Assembly: GCA_018873225.1 (NCBI GenBank)
Contig: JAEILZ010000003.1
Coordinates: forward strand, 744,001 to 808,000
Length of the DNA: 64,000 nt
Direction: 5' to 3'
Source: [Phialemoniopsis] sp. UDSM-2020
Taxonomy: Eukaryota > Ascomycota > Sordariomycetes > Thyridiales > Thyridiaceae
Shown piece after piece: positions 1 to 11,365 of this stretch. A model generated the notes under the pieces. That model searched no databases. It was not told the DNA's origin and was given only the letters and a program-made list of their open reading frames with translations. How positions within the stretch are numbered: the stretch's first letter is position 1; each line of letters starts with the position of its first letter. Made by a program: the position numbers and the translations under genes.

Positions 1-408
1 AAGCCACACGCAACCGGACTTGTAGCCCTAGCGGGACGGGACACAGGCTGAAGCTATCTCTGACAACAAGGTATTAGTGCAACTTTTGCTCACGCAAGAC
101 CCAGGTTGGACCCTTCAAAGTCTCGGGCCGGAGGCTACAAGAAGCCTCCTTCTAGAACCCCACACACCTCGGTCGAATGCTTGGAGGGACAAGAGCTCTC
201 TCCACAGTCTAAGACCACATCCGAGTGACACTTGCGTCTTTTTCTCATGTTGCATTGACTTCCGTCCAGACGTACCAGAAAACACCGCCGTAAATTCTTA
301 AACAAGAACGACAATCTTGTCTATTCTCTCATCAAGAGAAAACACATAACATACGCACAGCACAGACGTTGTAGCATAGTTGCTCTCGGTACCTCCAAGT
401 CATCAACC
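1..408. other. left-edge intergenic region and leader of the SET-domain gene
   Basis: No convincing coding region. A 74-codon frame at 77-301 has no family resemblance. The last ~100 bases, rich in CA and CT, run into the ATG at 409 and look like an ordinary fungal 5' leader. Confidence 0.5.
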
Positions 409-1408
409 ATGGCACCTCTCACTCCCCATTGGGTCCAGCCCTCCCACCCGGACATTCAGGAGGTCATCGTCAACGAGGCCGAGTTCACCTCCAAGAGCCT
501 CTCCAGGGTCTCTCTCCCTCCCTTTGCGGTCTTCGCCAAGTTGGCGTTCCCGCCGTGCACTGTGGCCGATGGCCCGACATACGCCACCGTCCAGTACGGC
601 CGCGACAAGCACCTCAACCTCAACAGCGACCTGCTGTACATCAACCACTCCTGCGAGCCTTCCCTGGTCAGTCCCACCCTGTAGACGTGCAAGAGAGAAG
701 CCAGAGGAGTTGCCGCTATCTGCTGCCGTTGTCCCGGAGCCGGAGTCTGTGTGCCCCCTTTGAAGTTGCCCGTCCCATTGCTGGAGACCACTGTAATTAA
801 TGCGAGCCTGGCCTCCCCCGGTCCTATAGATCTTCGACACAGGGAACCTCAACGTCATCGTCGGCCCCAACGGCCTCAAGCCAGGCGAGGAACTGACTGT
901 TCGTAGAAACCAACCGCCCACCCGGCACACACCCCTGACTCCCCATAACGCCTAACTAAACACACCAATGCAACAGTTCTTCTACCCCTCCACCGAATGG
1001 CACATGGCCCAGCCCTTCGACTGCCTCTGCGGCAAGCCCTCGTGCCGCGGCCGCATCGCCGGCGCGGGCCAGATGACCCGCGACCAGCTGGCCGGCCTCT
1101 GGATCAACGGACACATCCGGCAAATGCTCGAGGAGCGCGACTCCTCCTCCTCCGCCAACAACGACGCTGCTGACCCGACGGCCCGGGCCCTGCGCGACGC
1201 CGTCAAGCACGCGGAGCAGGTCGTCGACGCCGCGCGCACCGCGCTGCTGTCGTACGCCGCCACGCAGCAGCACCACCAGCAGAACAGCGGCGTGGGCCCG
1301 CCGTCCTCCGCGGCCAACGGGGTCGGCAAGGCGGCCGCGGCGGCCAGGCGCGGCCCCACGTCGCGGGAGCTGAGCGGCGAGATGGGCGGCGATACTGTCC
1401 GCGCTTAG
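409..1408 (+). CDS. small SET-domain protein with post-SET cysteines
   Basis: Proposed exons are 409-666, 830-898 and 977-1408, giving about 252 aa. Exon joins are supported by phase and by the family sequence they restore. The YINHSCEPSL signature (residues ~77-86) is followed after intron 1 by a V-x-x-GPNG block, then GEELT joins FFYPSTEW across intron 2. The post-SET cysteines are C125, C127 and C132 (CLCGKPSCRG). SET proteins are typically S-adenosylmethionine-dependent lysine methyltransferases; substrate and location cannot be read here. The N-terminal half of a classical SET domain is short and there are no pre-SET or reader domains, so this belongs to the compact fungal SET group rather than a known histone methyltransferase. 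The tail after residue ~160 is Ala/Ser-rich, low complexity. Intron 2 has an unusual GTTCGT donor. The start at 409 is the first ATG in the conserved frame. Confidence 0.8.
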
Positions 1409-1911
1409 ATGGACATGGTAGGCTCGGCTAGGCGTTTCTTTCAACACTTGTCGTAAAAACGACGTGCGCCGATGCCGAACCACCATTACCCTTTAGCTCT
1501 ACTACTACTATTGCTGCTTTACTTTCCTGCTTATTGCGTCGTCGTGGGATTCAACATCCCCCTTCAATATGATCTACATTTTCCAATTATGGCTGAGGTC
1601 TGCAGTAACGTGACCATTTGCATATGCTGGTGTAACCGTCGGCCATTCATCCAATACCACTGCCGAACACATGACTTGGTTGACATAAAAAGGGTTCAAA
1701 ACACCGGAAAGCAGTTGGGATATTACTAGCCTGGCCTCTAAATTATAACAAAAAACTCCGTTCCCATGCCCGGTTTCCCTCCTGCCCAAGATTATACACG
1801 TCGCTTTTCTCTTTCGTTCCGCGTACTGGGTGGTGTGAAACTCACCATCCGGTGGGTTGTATGCTCAGAAAAAAACAAAATCAAACTCATACAAGGGCCA
1901 TCCTCTATAAT
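1409..1911. other. convergent 3' intergenic region
   Basis: Lies between the ends of the SET gene (+) and the membrane-protein gene (-). A short frame at 1472-1729 starts with a hydrophobic Leu run but has no supporting features. Expected to hold the two 3' UTRs. Confidence 0.5.
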
Positions 1912-3801
1912 TTACTTGGCCCCTTTATCCAGCCACCTGCCCCATTTGCTCTCGGCGCGGCCCTTCTCGCTGCCCACGCCTTCGGCGTACTTGGCCTCCT
2001 CCTCCTCCCACTTTGTCCTCTCAACCTGGCTCCTCGCCAAGAATGCCCTCGCAAACCGCCAGGCCTCGGTGTCTGCCAGGTTCCATGCCTCGACGGCGTC
2101 ACGGATCGAGACGTCGCGCTTATCTTTGCTCCGACCCATCGCTCTCGCCTTCTCCAAGATGTCGGGCTCGCGCTTGAGCTCCTCAGGATCCGCGACGGGA
2201 CCGTCGGCCCTGTCATGTTCAGGCTGCGGCCTGCGCTCCGGGCCTGGCACAGGAGTCTCGGATTTGCCATCGTCCAGACCTTCACCCAGCTTAGGCACAG
2301 CGAAGCCAAAGTGCCAGTCAATGATGTCCTCGGGAATGCCACGCTCAGCCTCGACCCAAAGTGAGTGGGTATGAGTCAGAGGGCCTGCAACAGCCTCCTT
2401 GAACTTGAGCAGGCGAGGACCACCGGAGATGCCGTCACCAAGGAGCTCCCGGGTCACGGCAGTGAGCCAGGCGTCACGTTCCGACTTGCGCCGAATCCAG
2501 GGTACGTCGAGGGTCTCCTTCATGTGGGCCAGGGTCTGGATGGTGTAGGGATGAGGCACGGTGCCAATAGTATATGTTTCCGTGTTGTTACGATAGAAAG
2601 CAGGAGTGGCTAGCTTCATATTAGACGAGACACAGGGGATGCATCTCTCCTGGTTGGGCGGGCAGGACGAGGGCGCTGGCGAGTCGTTACACTGCACTAG
2701 TCGATTGCCAAGTTCCCAGCCAGGCTCAATCATCTTGGTCGTATGCTTCGGGAGCGGCTTCAGCACAGCTATGCCGTTGGGAAAGCTGTTCTGCCAAGTC
2801 AAGTGCAGGTGCGCGTTGATCAATTTGTTCAGAGACCGTAGTCCTGCAGCCCGATCCTTGGTGATCTCGTCCCCAAGCTTGGTGTATTTCCGCTCCAGAG
2901 CCTTGGCGTTGTAGAATGCAATCGACGCGGGGGTGTTGTCAATAGTAAAAGGGTCGCCTTCTTTCTCTACTGGAAGGACGGAGATGATGTCGTCAGCAGC
3001 CTTGATCTCGGGGCTCTTCATGGCGAGCTTGATTGCGGCGGCGATCTCAGCCTTGGTGCCAGCGAAGAATCCGTTGTCCAAACCCTTCCACCTGGTCAAG
3101 GACGGATACTCTCCGCGCCGGAGGAAGGTGAGCAAGGGGTCTTCGTGTTGGCCCATTGGGAGGACAAGGTAGCTGGAGAGCAGACCGCCTCCCATGTTCT
3201 CCCAGGCGAGCCAGGTCATCAAATCGGTCTTCAGAGAGGATTCCATCTCCATCCTCTGGAGCTCCTCATACAGCGGATTGTTCATAGCTTCCGCAGCACT
3301 GAGGATGACGGGCCTGAAGCCGTGATACCACCACGCTCGTCTCCATGTGAGCAGCAAGGCGCTCTCGGCGTTCTTGCTTGCAGCGTCCTTCTGTATCGTA
3401 GTGTCGTAGTAGCAGTAGATCGGAGGGCGCTCCTGCAAGTCCGGTAGCAGCGAGCGGCCTTCATCGAGAGTGATAGTGGAGGAGAAGGGGATGGACAGCC
3501 ATCTCCAGTTCGAGTACCACGAGGACTCGCCGTCAGTGTCGTTCTTTTGCCTCGCTGGCGGATGCGCCGGCGGCTTGAAGGGGTTGAAGACTTTGGGCCA
3601 TTTGGATCCGCCCTTCAGCTTAGGGATGGAGAACTTGTGGTCGGTAAACTTGGATAGACTTGGGCCAGTGGGTATGGCGCTCGGAAGGCTGACGATGAGA
3701 CTGAATATGGCAAAGATGGAGATGGCCGCGAGGAGGAGGGAGATGCGGCGGGAGGATATGCGGGGCACTGGGCGCCCAAAGAGGACGTGCTGCTTAGGCA
3801 T
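1912..3801 (-). CDS. conserved type II membrane protein of unknown function, glycosyltransferase-like layout
   Basis: A single open frame of about 629 aa from ATG at 3801 (starting MPKQHVLFG). The frame stays open upstream to 3945, but the first 48 codons look like leader sequence. One hydrophobic segment at residues ~20-40 (ISLLLAAISIFAIFSLIVSL), after basic residues, predicts a signal anchor with the bulk in the ER/Golgi lumen. The luminal part has a central region with a WRRAWWYHGFRPVIL stretch, WLAWENMGGG, several Cys near residue 370-390, and NxT sites. The C-terminal ~120 residues are charged (Glu/Lys/Arg-rich). The layout resembles fungal Golgi glycosyltransferase-like proteins, but I see no DxD motif that settles it and do not assign an activity. 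It is divergent with the PLP-protein gene to its right. Confidence 0.75.
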   Translation of the reverse strand: MPKQHVLFGRPVPRISSRRISLLLAAISIFAIFSLIVSLPSAIPTGPSLSKFTDHKFSIPKLKGGSKWPKVFNPFKPPAHPPARQKNDTDGESSWYSNWRWLSIPFSSTITLDEGRSLLPDLQERPPIYCYYDTTIQKDAASKNAESALLLTWRRAWWYHGFRPVILSAAEAMNNPLYEELQRMEMESSLKTDLMTWLAWENMGGGLLSSYLVLPMGQHEDPLLTFLRRGEYPSLTRWKGLDNGFFAGTKAEIAAAIKLAMKSPEIKAADDIISVLPVEKEGDPFTIDNTPASIAFYNAKALERKYTKLGDEITKDRAAGLRSLNKLINAHLHLTWQNSFPNGIAVLKPLPKHTTKMIEPGWELGNRLVQCNDSPAPSSCPPNQERCIPCVSSNMKLATPAFYRNNTETYTIGTVPHPYTIQTLAHMKETLDVPWIRRKSERDAWLTAVTRELLGDGISGGPRLLKFKEAVAGPLTHTHSLWVEAERGIPEDIIDWHFGFAVPKLGEGLDDGKSETPVPGPERRPQPEHDRADGPVADPEELKREPDILEKARAMGRSKDKRDVSIRDAVEAWNLADTEAWRFARAFLARSQVERTKWEEEEAKYAEGVGSEKGRAESKWGRWLDKGAK

Positions 3802-4589
3802 CGCGATATGCTGTCCAAGAAGGACGTCGACCTTGTCAAGATGAGAGTTTCCCGGCTTGCGCTCTTCAATGTCCTGAGGACGGGGACCAAACGAGGGTCG
3901 CAAGGAAATGGATTGGACAATAACAGACAGGGAAAGAAAGTACAATTAGAAGAACATGGTTCCGTTGAGCCCAGGACTGCTTGTTATTACAGCTGGGTCG
4001 AGATCGTGGCGACGCTTGAAAGTCGTGTCTATGGTGGGACAGAATACGAGACAAAAGGTTAATTCCAAAAGTGAAGTGACGCGCGATTGCACTAAGAAAG
4101 GAGACGACAATTTAGAACAGGGGGGATTTAGGCTGTCGAGGTCCGTGCACCACTGATACTGATAGCATGCTACATATCATCCATCATTGGCGGACCTCTG
4201 AACCTCAACTTCAACGAACATGTATCTGGTAGCAATCTGTTGCAGAATATGGTACATATTTGAGGCATTATCCTATGATATTTGGGAATGCTGGACTGTA
4301 TTCCTGTATGTATTTCTTTGCACCTTGAAGATGATTATCTGTCTCTTGATGCCTTTCAAGTCGACTTCAAGGTTTGCCCCCACTTTTATCCGTCACCAGT
4401 GTCTTCATTATGTAAAGATTCAACCTCGACCGAGTTGCATTTACACAGCTTACACTGACCAGCCAGATGACTCAAATAAACTGTCATAGACTCTGACAAT
4501 AGTTTATTCGCGTTCGAAAGTCTTGTATGCGCTTCTTGGCTTGGACATTTCGCAATATTGAAAAAAGAGAGGAACGGGCTTCTCAAAGC
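3802..4589. promoter_or_regulatory. divergent intergenic region
   Basis: 788 bp between two divergently transcribed genes, so it should contain both promoters. It is AT-rich around 4200-4330. No conserved element recognised. Confidence 0.4.
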
Positions 4590-5523
4590 ATGAGCGAAAC
4601 CGAGATGAAGATAGACCCGGCCAGAGCAAAGGCTCTGGTGTCACAGCTCCAGAGCGTCAGAGATCGTATCGCTGCGACCGCAAATGGGCGATCAGTAAGA
4701 GATGACCCTTTATATAAAGTATCTAACTAGTGTTGAGATGCGGCTCACTCACACACTCGTAGGTAAGGCTGGTGGCGGTATCAAAACTCAAGCCCGCCAA
4801 CGACATCCTCGCCCTGCACCAGGCTCCAACCAACCAAGTCGACTTTGGTGAGAACTACACGCAGGAGCTCCAACAAAAGGCAGCTATACTACCGCGCTCC
4901 ATCCAGTGGCACTTCATCGGCGGCCTCCAGTCAGGTAAAGACGCATCTCTCACCTCATCGACAATCGCCCCACCGGCATGCCCGACTTAAGGCTGACAAC
5001 CATCCTAGGTCACTGCAAGAACCTCGCCAAGATCCCCAACCTCTTCTGCGTCTCCAGCATCGACACCCTGAAGAAGGCACAGCTCCTCGACAAGGCCCGC
5101 GGCGACCTCCGCAGCGGCGACCCCTCTGTCGCCCCCGTGGGAGTCCACGTCCAGGTCAACACGTCGGGCGAGGACGCCAAGTCCGGCTGCAGCCCCGGCG
5201 ACGACGTCGTGGCCCTCTGCCGCGCCGTCCACGGCGGCGACTGCCCCAACCTGCGCCTGCTGGGCCTCATGACCATCGGCGCCTTTGCGCGCAGCGTCGC
5301 CACGGGCGCCGGCGAGGAGAACGAGGACTTCCGCCTGCTGCGGGAGCAGCGCGACCTCGTGGCGCGGGAGCTGGGGCTCGGCGGCGCGGAGGAGCTCGAG
5401 CTGAGCATGGGCATGAGCGAGGACTTCGAGGGCGCCATCGCCATGGGTAGCGGCGAGGTGCGGGTTGGCAGCACCATCTTTGGCCAGAGGCCGGCCAAGG
5501 CGGATGCCAAGCTGACTGTCTAG
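4590..5523 (+). CDS. YggS/PLPBP-family pyridoxal phosphate homeostasis protein
   Basis: Exons 4590-4694, 4763-4934 and 5009-5523 encode about 263 aa, close to the family size. Family landmarks appear in order: [11 protein letters not shown] with the PLP-binding lysine at K43, [28 protein letters not shown] (rebuilt exactly across intron 2), [33 protein letters not shown] and VRVGSTIFG. The family (bacterial YggS, yeast YBL036C, human PLPBP) has a fold-type III alanine-racemase-like barrel, binds PLP and maintains vitamin B6 and amino-acid homeostasis without a firmly established enzymatic reaction. Compared with the usual HFIGHLQ motif, a glycine replaces the histidine. The ATG at 4590 was chosen; the frame is open back to 4527 and another ATG lies at 4605. 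Confidence 0.93.
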
Positions 5524-5794
5524 TAACCGAAAGCTTCATCCACTGTCCAAAAATGAAATAAATCTTTTCTATAACAGAATCTCGTGTGTGCGACACTTAA
5601 ACTGAGACAACGATTTTCATTATGCATTTTGAAAGGTTCACTATACTTGATAGGAAAATCAGACTGAAAGACAAACGCAGTCACGGCTCCCAAATATATG
5701 CAGCCCAGAACGCCATGACGACGCACCAGAGCCATGCCCTACAGATATCGACTTTTCATTCATACCCGTCATCGGTCCGCATGCCATACATAAA

Positions 5795-8700
5795 TCACCT
5801 GTCCGCCTCGGCCGGGACCATAATGTTGCCAAACGTGTCTGAAATCTCCCGCGGAGTTGGAGCCACATACTGAATGGGAGCCGTCGACATGCCCGCAGCA
5901 AGTCTCTCCTCCATATGCTTCAGTAGAACCGCGGGGACGGCCTCGTCCGTCGCCCTGATAGTCAAGCGGATCATCTAAATGCTCGTTAGAAAACGAATTT
6001 AATAGCCTGGCGTTGCATGACAAAGCTTACCTGAGTTGCATAATTCGGCTCTAGCCTCAGCAAACATCCAAACTTGCCTCCCTCGGAAGTATGTACCACA
6101 CTGGCTCCCACAAAGTTCTTCTCGTTAGGGTCAACACCATGCAGAACACCCCAGCGGAATCCTTCCAGAACCTTGCGAACGAAGCTCTCGTTGATCTGTC
6201 GGTCAGCATCTCTGCCTCCGGACAGGCCGAAAATCTGTTGTGCCTCCCTTGGGGCTCCACCAATCTGCTTCCACCGCTTGAAAAAGTCGTCTGCCGACAG
6301 TTCCGCAGGGTCCATGAACTTATGGATCGTAATTGGCAATTTCAGAGTGATGGCCTGGAGCGCGCCGGCGAGGTAGCTGATCCTCATGGTTGGGCTCTTC
6401 TCAAAGACCTTCTTGGCCTCAAACATGATGACTTGCTGCGTTTGGGCGCCTGACCCCAAGGTGCTCTCTGGCAGACCTTTGATGTCCCACGTCAAGTTTG
6501 CCTTTTCGTTCTCGTCGAGATCGAGTGTCGTGGTGAAAGAGCTGACGGGGGCGGGAGTTTTGTTCGAGAAGTAAAGAATCAAGCAGGCCATCTGACCACG
6601 ATACTCGGAGCGCACACCGACCTGAAGCTGTCCATCCTCGAAAAGAACACCATCGGCTTTGAGCATGAGCCTATTAAAGCCCCGCTCCCATCCCGGCGAC
6701 AAATGAGCTGCGCTTGCAAGGTTCGGGACTTTGGTCGACTTCGGTTCGGCCTGTCCGAGGTTGAACATGTCAAGACCGGCGAGGTCATTAATAGCCTTAG
6801 GATCTCCATTTGCACCATTGGCGGTGCCATTGGTGCGACCGGCCCCGTTAGTCTGACCATTTGTGCTGAAAGTTCTCCGGAGGCCTGGGTTCTTCGCCAT
6901 GCCTAGCTCAGCCGAGTCCACATTGGCATCCTTGCCTCCAACAATCCAAGTCCGCTTGTCGCTGGTATTTGCATGCTTTTGGTGGAGACGGGATAAGAGT
7001 GCCGACTGTCGCTCTGGGAAGGGTGGCATCTCGTCGCACACAGTTCGAAGGAGGTCATCCGTAGGACGGTTTGCCAGTGAGAGGTACTCACAGGCTCGCT
7101 GTTGCAACTCGGAATCCAGGGTATGGCTGAAAACATCAAAGACCTGGATGAGCTGAGGCTTAATCTCGGGGAACAAATTGACATATTTGATAAAGCAGGA
7201 GAGAATCATGGCCTTTGTGCTCGGGGAGGTAGCCGCCAATTTGCCCTGCAGTGCCAGGAACTGCTCAATAGGGCTGCAGCCTTTCTCCTCTGCAATCAAG
7301 TGCCCAAATTCTCCGAGGATGTATGTGCCGATCTTGACCAATGTCTCGTGACAGTGATCCTGCTTGACGTACTGAAGTGTATTTTGAGCGGCGTAGACTT
7401 GGAGCTCCTCGTTGTTTGTGACAATCTGGACGACGCGCTGCCAGACCTCATCGCTGACATGATCACCAGCCATGGCGATCAGGCGCAAGGTAATATCAAC
7501 ATACCACTGGACGTCTGTGGCATACTTCTCGGTAAGAATGGCGATCTTGAGAACCATCTCCTCCCGAATAGCAAAATCGGCATTCTGGAGATAGCGCAGG
7601 AGCTCGCCAACGATGGCCTGGGCGTTCGTTGAGTCGCACATGCTGTAAAGAAGGTCCAGACCTTTCCTCCGCACACTAATATCCCTGTCCTTCAGCGAGC
7701 CAATGATGACGTCTTGGTGTTGTTTGATGGGCTCCAAGGTTTCAGCACGAGCAGCAAGATGTGTCATTGCTTCGAGACCAAGATATCGAACATTAGTTTC
7801 CCTCGACTGGATGAATTTGCCCAGCCTCGTAGATATTTGCTTCATCAAGGCGTGTTCGGTATCAAGGTGAATGATGAGGTTAATAGCCTCGAACAGAACA
7901 GCGTTCTGGGCATTGTTCTGCTGCACATTCTTATTGCTTTCAAGTGCCCGGTTCAGGATCTTCTGAAGCGACTCACGAATCATGTCGCGGGTATGACTAT
8001 CGTCTGTGAAAGGTCAGCAATGAAAGATTGGCAAAAGAGCATATGCGGAATGCATACCTGACGGAGGGAAGTACTGGAGCAGCCGCAAAAGCTTGACTTG
8101 GATCCAAGGGCAGGGGACCTTGTAGTACAGGTAGTCGGCAGCGAAGTCGCCATCTACCACGATGCGCTTGAGTCTCGCAGCAGCCTTCACATAAAGTCCT
8201 TTGTACTGCTCCTGGTTGTCCTGGGCCAGGGTCATCACAAGAGACGTAACGGACAGTGCGACACCCATATCGACGTCGTCCAGGAGTGAGATGATTCGTT
8301 CTGCCCACTGCGGCTGGATGATGTCCGGGTGCTTGCGGTACAAGCGTAGGAGTGTGAGAGCTGCCTTCTTCCTGACAAAGGCTTTCGAGGTACTATGCCC
8401 ATTGTTAGTATGCGAGCCTGGAACACCCGGAGCCCGAGGGCATAGAACTCACGGAGAGATCAACAGCCGGTGTACTTCTCCGCTGAGAGCCTCGCCCATC
8501 TCCCTGCCTCCCACATTCGCAATTGCATGCAGCGCCAAGCAATTGTAAAGCTCATTGTTATCCAACAAATCCTTCCGTATGCTGTTGACGACCAGGTGGA
8601 GTAGCTCGTGCTTTTCGTGGAGGAAGAGTGTCATCGCCAGGTAGCCAATCTGCTTCTCAGAGTACTTGTTCGCCGAGATGAGGTTCACTGCTTCGAGGTG

Positions 8701-9127
8701 CCCGAAGTCGACATTCCATCCCAGAATATAGATGTACAGTAACTTTGCTTTTCGTCAGCTACAAGTCGCGCGCCGTTAACAAGCCAAGCATCACATACCT
8801 TGCAGACATATTTCTTCTTGTGATACCCGCTTAAGCTGCCATCTAGTGTAGGTTAGTTTGCTGTTCTCAAGCTTCCCAACAGGAAATTTGCCGACCTTTG
8901 AACTTTTGACTAGGTGATAGAATCCCAGGTTAGCTTTGTGAAATCTGCTTAGGGCAGGAGATATCGCGTGTGACCTACCGGATATTGGCCAGCTCTTTAT
9001 TGATGCGCTTCTCTTCCAATTCCCGAGCTCTAGCATTTCGCAAATCGGCAATGAACTGAACCAGACCGCGCATGTTGGAGTTATTGCTGCTCGAGCGGCC
9101 CAGGAAGCCGCCTCCTGAGGAGGACAT
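5795..9127 (-). CDS. APL3: AP-2 adaptor complex subunit alpha (alpha-adaptin)
   Basis: Seven exons (minus order): 9127-8979, 8909-8896, 8842-8799, 8742-8453, 8392-8058, 8003-6031 and 5974-5795, giving about 994 aa. All phases agree. The N-terminus carries MRGLVQFIADLRNAR, then KKKYVCKLLYIYILGW and the long alpha-helical adaptin trunk (to residue ~600). A low-complexity Asn/Gly hinge follows, then the ear: a beta-sandwich segment (GVLFEDGQLQVGVRSEYRG) and a platform segment (DDFFKRWKQIGG). The last exon restores ATQMIRLTIRATDEAVP and ends in PAEADR. AP-2 alpha binds PtdIns(4,5)P2 and acidic dileucine cargo with sigma-2, and recruits endocytic accessory proteins to plasma-membrane clathrin sites. 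Exon 2 is only 14 nt. The frame open upstream of 9127 (to 9354) is not part of the protein: it lacks family similarity, and MSSSGGGFLG is a typical fungal start. Confidence 0.95.
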
Positions 9128-9984
9128 TTTGTCGGCGGTGGGGGGACGTCGTCGTCACCGACTAGGTGGGAAGGTTTGGCGGTCTGCCCAAAGGCTTTGA
9201 TTGCACAGTTGACAATGTGCGGCGAGGTTGTAATTGAGCGATCTTCCAAGACTTCGCGCGAGCGTCCACCAGACAGCTCTCTCGTGGGCGACTCTATTCC
9301 ATCGGTGAGCGGAGGCAAGTCGATGGGCGGCTTGTGCGGAACCGGGGTGAGCACGAAGTCAAATCCGGTCCAGGCCCAGGGGACGGCGTCGCAAGACCAA
9401 GTATTGAACGGTGGCCGATGACGGAATCTGCTTCGTTGATAGAGCTGCGGCTGATGGTCCTATCGATTCGAGGGCACCGGCTGCAGTTGAAGGGGACTTA
9501 GACAGGGCTCGTCGTGAAAGTGCCTCCGATTGATAATATCTTGCTGAATGGGGGGAGGATCCGGGTGGAGAGAAAAGTCCCCTGACGAACGGTCCAGCTC
9601 TTCAATCGCCCCTCCCGCTTCGATTAGTCGATTAGGGTCGGGCGCCGTCCTTGGTAGGGGATGATGCCCGCCACTAAGCACCCGCGCCTCGACCTCGAGT
9701 GCTAAGAACAAGAACCACAGCACTGTTTCACGGCTGTTGCCACGGTGTGGCTAGTGACCCGTGGCGCCCATTGACGGGTACCCACCACTAAGACAGGTGC
9801 TAGATGGTGCTGTAATCGACAAGGGGTTTCCCCACGTTGAGCTCTAGCTTGGCATACGGTCCGCTGACTTCATCGCTGTAATTTTTTTGTTCAGCATCGC
9901 AATCGATCTTGGGCAATTTCATTTACTTAGAGTCGCAAACCCTCTCGGGCGCAATATGACATTGACGTCCAGCAATTCGAGAGG
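9128..9984. promoter_or_regulatory. divergent intergenic region between AP-2 alpha and the methyltransferase gene
   Basis: 857 bp that should contain both promoters. Short frames at 9176-9421 and 9460-9723 are not supported by any family feature. No specific element recognised. Confidence 0.4.
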
Positions 9985-11092
9985 ATGATACGACCTATCG
10001 TTCACAGGGTTACTGCCCCTTCATTGCGACCGGCACAAAGGTGGACGCGCCGTTCATATGCTTTCCAGGCCGCCGGGTCGCCTGTCTTCGAGGTCTTCAA
10101 CCGTCGCACAAAATGGCTGCAGAAAGAACGGGCAGCTGCAGACCCAGAACTCAGCCGGCAAGCGGACTACCTGAAAGATGAGGTCGCTGTTAGGTTATGC
10201 GAGAGGCTTTTGGTATGTACCCGGTGTTTCTCTCCATCGGCGCAAACTCGCAAAGCTGACCTCAGCGTAGGATATCAAGCGCAGCTTCCCAAAGACCCTG
10301 GACCTCGGGGCCAATTCATGCAACATTGCGCGAGCACTGACTATGGAGGACCCCGATCCGAACCCGGCGATGCCGACATCAGAACCCCTTGCCAAGCGCA
10401 TATCGTCCCTTTTGGCTGCAGAGTCTTCCGAGTCGATGCTATACAGAGATACCGATCTACCCTTCAACAACGACATCACAATCACACGCCAAGTGCTGAA
10501 TGACGAGGAGAGCATCCCATATGAAGCAAACTCCTTCGACCTAGTTCTCAGCAGCATGAGCTTACATTGGATCAATGACCTCCCGGGTGTGCTTGCTCAG
10601 ATCAACAACATCCTTAAGCCGGACTGTCCTTTCATGGGTGCTATGCTCGGCGGGGACACTCTTTTCGAGCTCCGAACATCATTACAACTAGCCGAGCAGG
10701 ACCGGCGAGGAGGCATATCACCCCGCGTGTCACCACTGGCAGACACTAGGGACATTGGGGGTCTTATGCAGAAAGCGGGCTTTAAGATGCTCACTGTTGA
10801 TGTCGATGACATCATTGTCGACTATCCCAATGTATTCGCCTTGATGGAGGATCTTCAAGCCATGGGCGAGAACAATGCAATCCTCGGTCGTGAGATGGGT
10901 CCCATCAGCCGCGACGTCCTCCTGGCAACAGATGCAATTTACCGGGAGTTACACGGAAACGAGGATGGCACTATCCCGGCAACCTTTAGAATCATTTATA
11001 TGATCGGATGGCACGAGTCGGCCGACCAACCGAAGCCATTGCCGCGGGGCAGTGGACAAGTAAACCTCAAGGACATACTAGAGCAGAAGTAG
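9985..11092 (+). CDS. mitochondrial class I SAM methyltransferase, NDUFAF5 type (complex I assembly)
   Basis: Exons 9985-10212 and 10271-11092 encode about 349 aa, matching the ~345-residue family. The N-terminus is rich in Arg/Ser and lacks acidic residues over ~28 positions, as expected of a mitochondrial presequence. FEVFNRRTKWLQKERAA is the family entry motif; SAM motif I is LDLGANSCNIARAL (residues ~85-98, joined directly after the intron). Next come YEANSFDLVLSSMSLHWIND, FMGAMLGGDTLFELRTSLQLAE and SPLADTRDIGGLMQKAGF, then the RIIYMIGWH tail. NDUFAF5 proteins act in the matrix on complex I subunit NDUFS7, where arginine hydroxylation has been reported. The fungal protein is inferred to have the same role in early complex I assembly. 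Confidence 0.92.
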
Positions 11093-11365
11093 AACTTGTA
11101 CGATATAGTAAACGATTATACTGTAACAAATTTTAGGAAATAGGACATTAGGCAGTAGCCTCTCGGGAGTACTGGGATCATTAGGAATACAATTCTTGAG
11201 AAACGTTCTTTCTGTCAGCTCTCCAAAACCATATCAATTGTAAACTTCACTTTAGCTGTCAAGTTTGTAGAATATTCATGATAATCGTGTGAGTTTTTGA
11301 CGTCGGGCGTTGAAGGCCCCTAGATCTAATGGTGTGGCTCTACCGCAGTTTGGGACTTCTTTGCA

